Assembly (NCBI GenBank): GCA_036346275.1
Contig: CM070713.1
Location: 63,173,567-63,237,566 of the forward strand
Source: Otatea glauca
Lineage: Eukaryota > Streptophyta > Magnoliopsida > Poales > Poaceae
Length of the DNA stretch: 64,000 nt
Reading direction: 5' to 3'
Each line of letters begins with the position of its first letter. The stretch's first letter is position 1. The notes beneath the pieces are model-generated. The model saw only the letters and a program-made list of their open reading frames with translations, had not been told where the DNA came from and did not search any database. The translations under genes were made by a program, and so were the position numbers. Of this stretch, positions 25,209 through 37,856 are shown piece by piece.

Positions 25209-25966
25209 TTATGAGGCTATTGGATATCCCGATCTTTCGGTGAGATGGATAACTATCGATTAGTAGAGACGACCGTCACGATCTAGGCTACGACCGAAAC
25301 ACGACTGACGCCAAGCAATCGCTGAACCAAACTCTGAGTTGTTATCAACTGTGCCAAAATCCGGTTGACCTGATCACGAAGATCAATTCCTGTAAGCAGT
25401 CGAAGAACAAGCAAGAACAAAGCAACAACAATCTGAAATTGCAAATATAATTGAAGTATTGATGTGGGGTTTTGAAGCATGGTATTACTGTTGATCTCGC
25501 CGAACAAGAGAATAACAAATAGTTTCACCAAGAAAAACTACGACTAAACAAAACCTAAGTAATTTTAGGGGACTCCCTAGCTATATATAGGTAAAATACA
25601 AGGGGGATTTGGCTAGCACAAAGGAGTGGCCGAATATGACTCTTACAAGGTTCAAGGCCTAAGTTTGACTTGGACTGAAAAGTTGACCAGACTTGTTTTG
25701 GTGATTGCGGAGTGCTTCGAAGGAATTTTTAGGTTGGGTCAAATCCATTGGAAAGATCTCAAAGTAATCTTTTAATCAAATGCAAGAACTCTCCAATCGG
25801 ACGTTGTATGCAAAAGCTATGCTCATTTTACTTTAGGCTGGTATCCGAAGACCGAATTGTATTCTAGAACGTGATGTATTTTATATCTCTCTCTTCTTGG
25901 GCCATGGATGACGTGTTGGAGTTGGTTCAACCATGTGTGGCCATATCCGTAGTAGTGATGTCCTCA
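25209..25966 (-). repeat. 3' LTR of element A
   Basis: This is a direct repeat of 29742-30499. Read on the minus strand it starts TGAGGACATCACTAC and should end CATCA; here the terminal base pair is altered (TTATGAGG on the plus strand instead of TGATGAGG). A TATA-like string lies near 25580-25589. Confidence 0.85.
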
Positions 25967-26324
25967 TCATCCTTTTGTTCTTGAATTTGAGTTGTCCTCG
26001 ACTCAAGCTCACCTTTTAGCTCGTCCTCAACACCAAATATCCTCATATAGGTTCTGCATTTAATTAAATAAAATATTAGCTCCACCTCTTTATATATTTT
26101 AAAGACAAGAAAGCATTTAGTGGATTCACTTGATAATTATCCACATAGCCCAATACTTCTTTCCAGCATATAAAGGCATGATGAATGGTAGCACTCTTAG
26201 ATGCTTCCTCCCATCCTTGAAGGAAAATCATCCTCGATTTTGGACAAGTTGGAAAAGAAACAAGCAACAAAAATAACAATGTGTACGCAGTATATATGTA
26301 TATATCCCATATTTCATTGTTCTT

Positions 26325-27296
26325 TTAGTTTCGCGTAATACTATTTACACAACAGCAAATGTGGAAATCATATTTAAGCAAAGCACATTTTCTCACAATT
26401 TTGCAACTCAATTTGTGATTATAAGTGAAGCATATAACATAAATATTAACATGATTCAGTTGGCAACTTAATTTGCAAATATAAGTAAAGCACATGTCTA
26501 TCCCTGTCCTTGGATAAAGAATACTCATGTTTTGTAAGCCTCGTTCAATAACATAGATGGGCAAAACTACAAGTTTTGGAAATAAGCATAGCTTATTCAT
26601 ATGATCAGATTGTAAACAAGCAATATCAAACCATTCTAACAAAGGTGACATAATTTTAATGGGCTGATTTGTAATACAAGTAAATGTAATAAAATTCGAA
26701 CAATAAGGTAGCAAACTATGGGTATCACACATATCAAAAAAATTTGGTGGTGCCTTACATGAAACAAGCTCTTGCATACAACTAGGATTGCTAAAAACAG
26801 CAAGCTTCAATTCGGCAAGTTTATCACAAGTTATGCATATTCTGTAAAAAAGAAACTTGCCATCTACGCCATAATCCCCAAATAAATTAAATTTAAAATA
26901 GTAGGCGTAAGTGCTAGATAAAGACTTAAGAGATGAAATTTCAGAAATCTTCTCCATAACACATATCAAGCTAACAGGCTCATTCAACATGATATAGCAA
27001 AAAACAGTGGCAGGGGATATTCTAGCTGTTACTTCTTTATGCATCATCAGCACTACATGATCAAAATTATAAACATGCAATTCATCACATGGTTCTATAA
27101 TTGTGGTATAAGGTGGTAACTCACTAGAATTAAGTACAGCAGGAATATACTCACAAATTTGCTCCCTTTCTTGCTGTAAAATCATATTTGTACTATGGTC
27201 ATTAGCATCCTCCTCAGAAGTAGGTACCTCAAAACTTTCACTTGATAACGCGGGGTTTTTAGCTTTTAGCTCTCCTTCTTCAGAAGTTACCTGCAT
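26325..27296 (-). CDS. Second open frame of element A, function unknown
   Basis: An uninterrupted frame of 323 codons lies downstream of the damaged gag. It starts with an acidic segment (SEEGELKAK, SEEDAND), continues with regions containing IIEPCDELHVYNFDHV and KFNLFGDYGVDGKFLFYR, and ends in a Cys/Ile-rich tail. No active-site DTG/DSG, YxDD or integrase motif is seen. The FGDYGVDGKFLFYR region aligns by eye with the GKHNNKGKYMVHR region of the corresponding frame in element B, so this is a shared retroelement product rather than a host gene. It probably lies in the position of pol but encodes none of it. Its function is unknown. Confidence 0.55.
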   Translation of the reverse strand: MQVTSEEGELKAKNPALSSESFEVPTSEEDANDHSTNMILQQEREQICEYIPAVLNSSELPPYTTIIEPCDELHVYNFDHVVLMMHKEVTARISPATVFCYIMLNEPVSLICVMEKISEISSLKSLSSTYAYYFKFNLFGDYGVDGKFLFYRICITCDKLAELKLAVFSNPSCMQELVSCKAPPNFFDMCDTHSLLPYCSNFITFTCITNQPIKIMSPLLEWFDIACLQSDHMNKLCLFPKLVVLPIYVIERGLQNMSILYPRTGIDMCFTYICKLSCQLNHVNIYVICFTYNHKLSCKIVRKCALLKYDFHICCCVNSITRN

Positions 27297-27392
27297 ATCA
27301 CATGGAACAACAACAACAGAAGTAACAGAAGTAGATTGGATTATGTTAGTAGAATCATTCTCACATGTGCTATCCTCTACTTCACTCGAATT

Positions 27393-28165
27393 TTATGGTA
27401 TTTCTTTCGCATGCTCGGGGTGTGTGCTCTTATTATGGTTTGGTGCAGTGCATGCAACAGGAGTTGCATTTAACTTTGTAGGAACTTGAACTGAGGTTAA
27501 TTGTCTTCTTTGTATTTTTCTTTCAGCTTTATGTGAAAGATTAAGCAAGCATGACATAGAATTGTATTCTTTATAAGATATCATTATCTGAATTTTAAAA
27601 TCTAGTCCACAATAAAAGTTGTTAATCTGAGTCTTTTCGGTCTCTTCTAACCCACAACGCAAAGATCCACTCTGAAATTCTTAGTAGTACTCATCCACAA
27701 TTTTACTATCTTGTTTTAGACGTTGCAATTTATTCTGTAATTGGCGAGCAACATATGAAGGAACAAATCTAGCTCTCATAATTTTCTTCAATTTAATCCA
27801 TGTGCTAGGAATATCCTGATTTTTATGCATATAATCATTCCACCAAAGAGCAGCAAAATCAGTAAATCCACTAGTAACAACCCTAACCTTATCATTCTCA
27901 GAAATTCCATGTTTATCAAATGATTGTACTACAGCTAATTTCCAGGTAAGATAACCTTCAGGATCATATTACCACTAAAAATAGGTACAGTGGACTTATT
28001 TTTGGTACGTGTGCTATGTCGTCGTACCTCCCGTGGTGGTGAAGCTGTGCTTGTACGTTCTTCGTATCTCGGAGTGTGAACTATCTCTTCTCCTAGGATG
28101 CTGTTGGCCCAAGTATTATGATGTTGAGAGCCTGCCATTGTTAGTGAAGACAAGAAACAAATCAC
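27393..28165 (-). pseudogene. Damaged retrotransposon gag, element A
   Basis: The translated minus strand shows the Retrotrans_gag pattern: YLTWKLAVVQSF, then FAALWWNDY and RARFVPSYV, then a CGLEETEKTQINNFYCGL segment and a basic KAERKIQRRQ stretch. It is broken by a one-base frame slip near 27964-27971 and an in-frame stop at 27681-27683. No CCHC zinc knuckle is evident in the remaining tail. The family assignment follows from the motif order. Confidence 0.75.
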
Positions 28166-29741
28166 AAGTATATGTTCCTATCAAGTACAACGATCTGGTG
28201 ATTCAAAGTCTCACACTCAAGCTTTTACCAATTATTACCAAGCAAACAGGTGGTGACCGGCGGTTGATTCGTGATAAACGCACTCAAACTTGGCAAAGCG
28301 ATTGCAAGGAGAACGACACCTATTTGATTAGTAGAAAGTGGACCTTGGACATGCAATATTTATTTCATATATAATCTGATAATTCTAGTTATTGTAATGA
28401 TAAGTAATGACCTAAACTAGAATTCACAAGCCCTAGTTGCCAATCTCAAAGATATAATCGAATTTCAAGATAACTCACGTGCAAAGATAATGAAACTTAA
28501 TGCAACCAATGGAATGAGCTAAGTAAGAATAATTTCAGCACCAAAGCTCGTATTGCATAAGTTATGGAGAGATACTAGCTAATTGCTTCAGAAAAGGTAA
28601 AAGGGCACAAGATTGCTCACTAATTAATACAATTGCACAAGCTGAAAATAATGAACACAATTAGGGTTTTGCTCAATGTAGTGCTGCCGGCCACTATTCT
28701 GTTTTCTTTTCTTCTTTTTTTCTTTTTTTTTGGCTTTTTGGCTCTTTTTTTCTCTTTTATTTCTTTTCATGACTTTCGGCCAACACTAGTATGAACAAAA
28801 TTTTGGAATCCCTAACTCGATGTCACAAGATAGTATGATATGATAATTCAAGATTATGCAATGTATCAAGTAGAGCAGCCCTAAGCAATATCAACAAGCT
28901 AGTCTAAAATAGGATCAAAGTATTCACAAGGGATGAATTAGTTTCCAATGGTAGGTGTACTAGTATTTTCGGGATTTTATGGATTGTGGATGCGATTGGA
29001 TTCAACCAACTCAAAGGAGCAAACTTAAACTCAGAACGATCCAAGAAACCCTAATTCAAAGTTTCTAGGGTAGCAGAGTTATCGCCTAGATTAAAGTTTG
29101 AAAACAACCGAATTTGGATGGTTCACTATGGAAAGAATTGAAGCTTATGTCCTTACCTTTCAATATAGTACAAGAACATACAATTTGAAGCTCAGGTGTG
29201 AAAGTTATGGCTCAAAAACCGAACACCACAGAATAGTCGCAATTTCAGCCTAGCGAGACCGATTCTGAATCCGAATTAAATTTGATTTGAAAAACTCCGA
29301 ATCACAAAGGTCGTCCAAAACATTTTTTGTAGATGACTCTTCAAGGATTCAGGAAAGTACAAAAACTTCTTGCTTCACCAACTTTGACGTCCAGATTAAA
29401 CTAAATTGGATACGGAATTATAGTCCGTGCCCAACTAGGTTTCTCTGAAGCTCGTTCCATGGTTTCAAGAAAGTGCAAGAACACTAGAATCCAAGCTTGT
29501 ATGCGAAAGTTATGAACAAAACAATGTACTTGATAGATTGAAAGAAAAACTACGTGAAGGAAAAATGATCAGCAACTAAAACAAATACTCTAATGGTTTA
29601 AAACCTAACAAAACACACTAAAATATTAGATTGAATCTAGTGGTTGAATTTTTGTAGAGTAATTTTCAATTTAGGACAGATGACAAAAACTAATTTACGA
29701 TACTGAAATTCTCACCGATCAACGAAAGCTCTGATAACACC

Positions 29742-30499
29742 TGATGAGGCTATTGGATGTCCCAATCTTTCGGCGAGATGGATAACTATCGATTAGTGGA
29801 GACGACCCTCACGATCCAGGCTACGATCAAAACACGATCGACGCCAAGCAATTGCTGAACCAAACTCCGAGTTGTTATCAACCGTGCCAAAACCCGGTTG
29901 ACTTGATCACAAAGATCAATTCATGCAAGCAATTGAAGAACAAGCAAGAACAAAGTAAAAGCAATCTGAAATTGCAAATATAATTGAAGTATTGATGTGG
30001 GATTCCGAAGCACGGTATTGCTGTTGATATTGCCGAACAAGAGAATACCAGATAGTTTCACCAAGGAAAACTACGACTAAACAAGACCCAAATAATTTTG
30101 GGGGACTCTCTAGCTATATATTGGTAAAAGACAAGGGGTATTCAGCCAGTACAAAGGAGTGGCTGAATAAGACTCTTACAAGGCCCAAGGCCTAAGTTTG
30201 ACTCGGATTGAAAAGTTGATCAGACTTGTTTTGGTGATTGCGGAGTGCTCCGAAGGAATTTTTAGGTGGGGTCAAATCCATTGAAAAGATCTCGAAGTAA
30301 TATTTTAATCAAATGCAAGAACTCTCTAGTCGAATGCCGTATGCAAAATTTATGTTCATTTTACTTCAGGCTAGTATCCAGAGGTCAAATTGGATTTCAG
30401 AACGTGATGTATTTTATATCTCTCTCTTCTTGATCCATAGATGACGTGTTGAAGTTGGTTCAACCAGGTGTAATCGTATCCGTAGTAGTGATGTCTTCA
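29742..30499 (-). repeat. 5' LTR of element A
   Basis: Starts TGATGAGGC and ends TCTTCA on the plus strand. It is a direct repeat of 25209-25966 with scattered transitions. It precedes the primer-binding-like site on the minus strand. A TATA-like string occurs at about 30115-30121. Confidence 0.85.
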
Positions 30500-30853
30500 G
30501 CAGTAACTGAGTATTAAAGTAACTAACTGAATTATTGGTTCTTTGTTACTTCTAGCAGACCCCGGAGTTGAATATTAAACTAAGTAACTGATGACAGTCT
30601 AATATACTTTTGTCTTTGTATCTTAACTCTGCATGAGGCGAAGGGAGACAGTAGAGGAGGTTAACGGGTGGGGTTTGTCCAGGGTTGTTGGAGGAATGAA
30701 AAGGTAGGAGAGTTCACAGGTTTCCAGGAGCGTCCATGGAGTTGGGCGGTAAAGGGGAGGTGATGCGCCGGCGCAACAGATCAAAGACAGAGACGGGTAA
30801 CTAGGGTGAGCTGGAGAGAGTTAGAGGGTTAAGTCCAAGAACAATTTACTAAA
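30500..30853. other. Short unassigned stretch
   Basis: The strings aatattaaactaagtaa and ttctttgttact resemble sequence on the other side of element A (about 25145-25190). Nothing coding is seen. Confidence 0.35.
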
Positions 30854-30995
30854 ATGATGTGTTTCTATGCGTTTCCTCTCGATACAACTTACACAAATCT
30901 AAAAACAAGCGAATTGACAAATAATCAACATATACCTTTTATTCATGTTTAATATTTGTGCTATTTTAAAATAGTGATGCATAGAAACACCTCCT
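30854..30995. mobile_element. 142-bp Mutator-type MITE, copy 3
   Basis: Ends with TGTGTTTCTATGC and GCATAGAAACACCTCC are inverted. A perfect 9-base duplication TTTACTAAA flanks it (30845-30853 and 30996-31004). Confidence 0.8.
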
Positions 30996-31365
30996 TTTAC
31001 TAAATTATTCATGTTTATAAAATTTCTTTTTTCTAAGTTGCCTATGTGCAAATCAACGATTGATCTTTTTTAGTGAGAATGTACCAAAGTACCTTCCAAG
31101 CACAGGAGAAATTCTTTTTGGATTTATTTCACAGGAAAGGGCATCTGTAACTAGACACCAAATAAAAACAGCTATGGGGCAGCGAAAAAGATATGATATG
31201 TTGTTTCCATCTCTTCACATAGCTTGCCAAATTCTGATCCTGGCCAATTTCTCTCTATCAAATCCACAGCCGACTAGACCCCTTCGTGAAACATCATCCA
31301 TACAAAGTACTTTACCTTCAAAGGAATCCATGATTTCCATAACTCAATCATGTGCTCGTCTTTAA

Positions 31366-31680
31366 GGGTATATACAATGGTATAACGTCAGCTTTCTATA
31401 TGTTTTATCATGTAAGATCTTTTCTAATATAGAGGAGAGAGAATGAGAAAAGAGAGCATAGCCATCTCTTCATGAAGAAACGATCATATAGACAGTATAA
31501 AATACTATTATATGAGTTATTGCCTACAATAACACATTTTCGTGCTATAATTAAAAGATTTTAGGATCTCATAGAGACAACCTTAAGATGTCATATATTG
31601 TATAAGTTATCTTTAGTATTATCTTTAGATAATATAGAAGAGTATATAGATAGCTGTCGTCTCTACTAATGTACACGCTC
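31366..31680. mobile_element. MITE with TAA target duplication
   Basis: Left end GGGTATATACAATGG; the right end read on the minus strand is GAGCGTGTACATTAG. TAA flanks both sides (31363-31365 and 31681-31683). The 315-base AT-rich interior is non-coding. It resembles the grass MITEs that begin GGGTATATACAATGG, placed near Tourist/Harbinger by their duplication. Confidence 0.55.
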
Positions 31681-31751
31681 TAACACCTCTTAAAGTCATC
31701 CGTCTTTATAGAGATTTCGTAGTAAATTTTCCTAACTTCTCAAGGTCCCAG

Positions 31752-32215
31752 CAAGGTTTCAAATTTCGTTTTCAGACCACATCTCAGGGGCGGTCGAAAT
31801 CCAAAATTTCGGCAAGATTTCGGAATTTTGGCCGAAATCTGATCGAAACACGAAAACCAAATTTGAAATCCGGTAATTTCGTGTCCGAAAAACCATAAAT
31901 TTTAGGCCAAAATTTCGACAATTTTCAAACCCCTGTGAAATGGACTCCCGAGGCTAGAAAAAATCATGCAAGCATTTATCTATATTTTCTATCTGTTGGA
32001 ATGCAAAATACAAAGTATTTGCACATAAAGACCCTAAATTTAGAAATTTCTGCAACATTTCGACTGATCTTCGAATTGTAACACTTAAATTTGACAACAA
32101 TCAATATATACTGTGACCACAAATGATAAACAAGAAATAAAATTGACACAGATGACATTCACCAACATCATGTTGTTGCATCCATCCCATTGCATGATAA
32201 TTCACAATTCATAAA
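31752..32215. mobile_element. Truncated second copy of the AAGGTTT element
   Basis: Starts AAGGTTTCAAATTTCG and follows the copy at 12673 through the gaaatttcgg zone, the gcacataaagaccctaa region and the attcaccaaca region. It stops before the right terminus, where an unrelated LTR-like sequence begins near 32270. Confidence 0.65.
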
Positions 32216-32269
32216 CACCTTTGAAATCCCCTTACATTACAACTTTGAAGTCACACCATTGTAGGATTA

Positions 32270-33460
32270 AAGATAACCGATTAAAGGGGGGTGAATAGGA
32301 GGTTTTTAAAATTCTTTGACTCTAATATGATAATTTAGCAAGTATGACATAAATTGCAATTTTATTATGATCAAGACCTAAATAAGCTAGGTTTTGCTAA
32401 GTGCGTCAACAAGCTAAGTCTAGATAAGAATAGCAATCCTACAGGGACTATCAACCACAATGATTACTTGAAATGTAAATTGCAAAAATTAAAGTGACAA
32501 CAAGCAAATCACAATGGAACACAAGAACTTTTACCTGTGGTCTCGAAGACTTGCCAGTCTCCCTTGATCCATGTTGAGGAAGCTTGAACGAATCAAGCCG
32601 GCTCCTTGTGCAATTGAGCCTCCTTTGATCACTAATGGTAGCTCTTCCCTGCTCTGGGTAGGTGAGTTCCGAACTTCACAGCAAAATCGGGTCTCTTCAC
32701 AATGTCCTTTAAAGAGATCACCGGTTCTCACGCCTCCAAGCTGTCTAGGAGGTAGGAACCTTCAAGAGAATAGACTATAATGCTTACTTGAAGATGATCA
32801 AGTGTTTTAATGGCTCAAATTTGAATGCTCTCAACTACTCACAAATGTGAGATTTAATGCGCTAGAGAGATGAGAGAGTTGCAAGAGCTCAATAGATATC
32901 CAATGAAGTGTCTAACTTGCCCTTGGTGCAGGTGAGGGGGTATTTATTGCCCCAACCCGAAATCTAGCCGTTAGGGCCGTGATCATGCTTTTCCTACTAA
33001 AGTCAGCACTACCATCCATGTAGAACTGGTAGTGTCGGCCATTAGCCCAATGGTCGAATGCTGCATTTAATGCAGTAGGTGGAAAGAGAAAAATGCTGAT
33101 GCTACAGTACCCTGGCACTACCGTAATGCAGGATCGGTAGTACCGGCCTTGAGTTTCAATGAATTTCCATTTTAACCCATCTCTGGAAAATAACTACCGC
33201 CCTAAAGGGCTGGTACTACCAGACTTGTGGTAATACCGCTCCTAGATGGCGGTAGTGCCGGCCACACAGATTTCACAAAAAGGTGTCGTTCTATAAAATA
33301 ACTACCGCCCTAACAGGCCGGTACTACCGGATCTGCGGTAGTACCGCACCTAGATAACGGTAGTGCTGGCTAAGCAATTTCTAAAAAAACACCCTCAAAA
33401 TCGGGCTATAAGACTGAGTTCTAGACCCCGGAAATTTCTTGTGTTGTTTTTGGCAATTTT
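32270..33460. mobile_element. LTR-like fragment of uncertain family
   Basis: The string ggggggtgaatagg and the later CCGGTACTACCG-type blocks resemble grass LTR sequence as I know it. No paired copy, TG/CA boundary or coding region could be defined in the window. It lies where the 5' LTR of element B would be expected, but its sequence does not match B's 3' LTR. Confidence 0.35.
33189..33382. repeat. Two-copy tandem repeat, 110-bp period
   Basis: Copies at 33189-33272 and 33299-33382 both begin taactaccgcccta and contain ggtactacc and cggtagt blocks. The internal CGGTAGTACCG motifs are themselves nearly palindromic. Confidence 0.75.
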
Positions 33461-34082
33461 TCGGTCAACTTTTTAACATTTTCTCTCGTTCCAAAATATG
33501 AGATTTTTGTTTTGCCTTTGAGTTAAAAGAAAGGAAAACAAAAAGCAAGTGCAAAAAAAAGAGCCGCACTAAAAAAACCAGAGAGAAGAAAAGAAGCAAA
33601 AAGAGGGAAAGAGAAGCAGATAATCAGAATTGCATGCATCCTTGGAGTCCTATGTGCTTTGATATATCCCTTGCTAGGTTGAACTAATTCTAAGAACATG
33701 TTTAGGCCAGCAACTGTGACAAGTACGTTGGACATTTCTTCAGCTTGCTAATCTGACTTCGATCTTGCTTATTCCTTGCTACTAAATATTGCCTTTCGAG
33801 CTCCACATACTTCTTATCAGTTTAGGTTATCCTTTGCAATCGCCTCACTCACGCTCCAGTCACGGTATCACAAACCAGCTGCCGGTTGTACCACCTGCTG
33901 CTTTGATAAGAACATTTGTAACGGTGTGGTAAGACACTTGAGAGTTTGTGATCCCACTGTCCAGTACCTAGTAGTTAATAGGGATAATACTTTGTGCTAT
34001 CTTCTGTTTTCTACTAGCAAAGGCAGAGGTACTGGAGGACTAGGACGGTAACCAGTGTATTCTTCATAACGAGCTCCGAGAG

Positions 34083-34835
34083 ATGAATGGGACTATGAAC
34101 AAGCAAATTCAGAATATTGAGAATGCACTTGATAGAAAAGAGTATAAGCACCAACCCAACTTTAATTCATCTCCTTCTGGTGGTAAAGGTAAGAATTTTC
34201 CAGTTCTTCCTTCTCATAACGGATTTGGTGTTGATGCTTATATTGATTGGGAAATAGAGGTAGATAAAATTATTTCGCAATGCAACCTCTGTAATAAACG
34301 AAAAATTAAAGTTGCTGCCAGTGCTTTAACTCTCTGTGCATCAATTTTGTGGAACGATTTTTGTGCTTATAAGAAAGTACCAAAAATATAGAAAGATATG
34401 AAACGACTATTGACAGATGAATTTGTTCCTGCGATTCATTCTAAAAAGTTACTTTATGAATTGCAACGTTTACAACAATGTGATAAAACTGTCAAGGCAT
34501 ATTACGAGGAATTAGAAAATTTGTTGTTGCGTTGTGGTTAAGATGAATCTGAAGAAGCTAAGGAAATAAAATTCTTAAATGGACTTGATATGAAAATTCA
34601 GGGTATTCTTGTTTATAAGGAATATAGTTCTCTCTCTAGTTTATTTAATCTTGCTTGTGAGATTGAAAATCAAATTGAATATAAAAGACATCTTGCTGAA
34701 ATTAATGTTTATAATTGCCAAAGTGAAGAATTTTCTTTGGAAAAACGGCATCTTGTCGAGTTTCCACTTGCTACTAACTTTTCACAGGACATTGAGAACA
34801 AGAACGAGAAGGAAAACACGCAAGAGAAGGAGTAG
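34083..34835 (+). pseudogene. Retrotransposon gag, element B, with stops
   Basis: The frame shows a Retrotrans_gag-like order: DAYIDWEIEVDKII near residue 60, LWNDFCAYK, then LLYELQRLQQCDKTV and FLNGLDMKIQG, and a basic/coiled segment. In-frame stops lie at 34389-34391 (TAG) and 34539-34541 (TAA) with no frame change, and the frame closes at 34833-34835. It cannot give a full product. Confidence 0.72.
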
Positions 34836-37800
34836 GAGATACTTGCTATCCTATGCATGCCTCACGAATGTACAGATCATGATATGCCTAAATCGGCTAA
34901 GATAGAAAACAAAGGTAACGACATATGTGCTATTTTCACACGAGGAGAGAATTCTGTTGATGTGCTAAATTTGGCCACTACTAGTGCTATGCTAGAACAA
35001 CAGTTAGTGGACACTCAAACTGAATCACCTTTGTCACAATATGATTGTCTTGCTGTCCCTGGTGATAAAAAAGAGTTGTGTGATATTGTCTCATTTATAT
35101 CCATGCCTCAACTAGTTAATGAACATGTCAGTTTTATTTCTGATCTAAACACGTGTACTGAAAATAAACATGTTATTCACCTTGCTAATGAAAATGATGA
35201 GATTAAACTATTGACTTACTTGAATACTGTGAGACCCCATTCTTGCGAACAGGAACCTCCATGTGATCATTGAACTAGTCCCATGATCAGTGGCTAGCAC
35301 TCACATGTTTACAACATTTATATCACAACCACACTCGAGAGACAACAGAAACTTACGTAAGAGAATTAATTATACAAAGTTTAGTATATTACAGAAACTG
35401 AACAGCGAAAATAAAGAGTCAAAAGAACTCCAAAAACCTTAGGGTTTGCCCATTAACCCCATGCAATTGACTAGGCGAAACCTAGAATAAATTGTCATCA
35501 AAAACCTCGTGCCCTGCTTGGAAATGAGAATCATCTGGCACATCGCATTTTTCGTCCTCTGAGACAGCAGATGCAAGGTTGAGTACATTGGTACTCAGCA
35601 AGACTTGTAGTGTTTGACAAATGCAATTAAATAAATATGCAGGCTAAGCAAAAGACAGGCTATAGGTTATTTTGCAGTTTCATAAACATTTAGATGTATG
35701 AATATAATAGATTGCAACATCGCATTTTCAAATAAACAACTGAGAGACATAAAGAGATAAGTAAATATCCCAGCCTTTCAACCCAGACTACCCGACTGCA
35801 ACGGTCCCCGGTGTCTATCCGTTGACACAAAAGCTGGTTGCAAAACAGTTTCCAAACCAAATCCATTTTCAGAAAAATACCAAAAGACTCTAACATTGGA
35901 ATGACTTCTCCAAGTGCCCATGAACGCGGGCACGGCTAATCGATTAGGTCTTACACTCTGCAGAGTTATACAACTTTACCCACAAGGAATGATCAACCTT
36001 TTTTGCCAGGCCAGTTAACACACTTCCTTTGGCGTGTCTGCAAGGAGATCATACAGAGCTGTTACATTATTTAGACGTGGCTTTGAACCAGCCCGGGACG
36101 TTTGACCCTTGCCATAGAGACAGAAACACTCACCCAAGCCGTGGATCCACTTTCATCACACCCAACACCACGTTTCTGTTCATGGCAAGGCGTACACCGT
36201 TTCATTGGTATGTAGAACCCCCTACAGGCAGACCTGACTGGAATGCCTGTGCAATCTCCCGCCTTCCTTAGATGCAAAGCCACATCCAAATAACTTAATA
36301 GGCTAAGACTGTCCCATACTAGCCCTCGTGGTTGTACGAAATCTTGGGTTTACCGTCCCATTGTTCGGTCCTTAATTTGACACGGGCGATACTCCACCCT
36401 ACATTACGTGCATTTCCCTTTTGCACAACCGGCTATTGCTAATAATCACCCGCGTCAAACCATAGTTTTATTTTAGGGTTTTTAATAAATTACCAGCAAT
36501 CATTTCCCACAAGGACCATTTATTTGTTGAAAAGACCGAAAACACATAACGGATAGCTTAAGCGTGAATATGCTAGTTGATATACCCAAAAGGACATTAA
36601 GCATGTCTAGATAATACTTAGGTTTACAAGGTTCACATGTCCATACAAATTAAGGAAAACCATAATGTACAGAGGTAACTACAACTTCTACCCAAACTAG
36701 CATTTCTATGGGGAATTACCGGAATGCATAGTACATTGACAAAAACAACATATTATAAGTAAATTATCAGGTTCAACATGCTCAAGGGGGTGCTTGCCTT
36801 GCAGCTCGCTGTCTGGCTCAAAGTCTGGATCTGCAACTATATCGTCTTCTTCCTCGGGGACGTCGGTATCTACACGTCGTGAAAAGAGGAATACAAAAGA
36901 ATCAGCAAATTCCAAAATACAAAGAAAACGAACGGCTAGATAAAAGTAAGCTCAAACCAAGACAAGGGTTGTTTTAAATGAATTATTGTTAGTTAAATTT
37001 CAAATTTAAGATGCAAAGATCACTTAGATTACTAAGACATTAGCTCATATGCTTTCCTGCTTGACAGACATACAAGGGCATCATTGGCTCTGCACACTCT
37101 GTACTCTCTCAGGCTCACATTTATAGCACTAGAAACTAAAGAACTTAAGGATGTTTAACCAACAAGATCTATAAGCTAAACTTGAAGAAATAAGAATATT
37201 TCTTCAGAACACGATAGCGCAAACTTTGGATAGCACTCCTAAGGTGCTTTCCTAAATTTTTGGGTTTAGACAAGACATAAAACTTACTACTAAAAAGGCT
37301 TAAACGAATCTTAGGTTATAAAAACAGGACTAAGGAAGCAGGCTGAACAATATCACTTAAGAGTATTACACTAACGAAAACCAAGTGAAGCACAATTTAT
37401 TAATAAGATCTCTTTTTGGAATACAGAAGTACATACTTTTAACATCATTTCTATGCTATCCCTCATAAAATTCTCACTTAGACGAGCTATTCTACAAGCT
37501 GCTAAAATTGCTTAAGTGGTTCTATTATTTTGAGATCTTAACAACTAGACTTATGTTGCTAGCTTTCTTTATATGCAAACCTTTACAAAGTGACATTATT
37601 TCTTCAGAATATCATAGCATGCACTTTTGTAGAGTGCTACAATGCTAATTCCACAATTCTTTTCATTTAGAAACATCATTTTATTTGCTATTGAAAAGGT
37701 CTAAATGACCACAAAAGAAATCCTAGGACATCTCAACTTCCACTTTCAATTGTGACCAAAACACTCATAAACTTTTATTCATTTTTATTGTATTATCAGG

Positions 37801-37856
37801 GCAGGGTCTTATAAACATTTTAAACCTTGTTTGGGACTAATTTGACTTAAGTATAA

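Larger units (their letters stand above)
25209..30499 (-). mobile_element. Gag-only LTR retrotransposon, element A
   Basis: Two direct LTRs of 758 bases each (25209-25966 and 29742-30499) bound a 3.8 kb interior read on the minus strand. Just inside the upstream LTR (fwd about 29722-29741) the minus strand reads GGTGTTATCAGAGC, a variant of the initiator-tRNA-Met primer site. A purine-rich tract (aagaacaaaaggatga) precedes the other LTR. A long leader (about 28170-29740) precedes a damaged gag and a second open frame. No protease, reverse transcriptase, RNase H or integrase is visible, so it is non-autonomous. The LTRs differ at roughly one base in ten over the first 190 bases, so the insertion is old. 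No matching 5-base target duplication remains. Confidence 0.8.
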
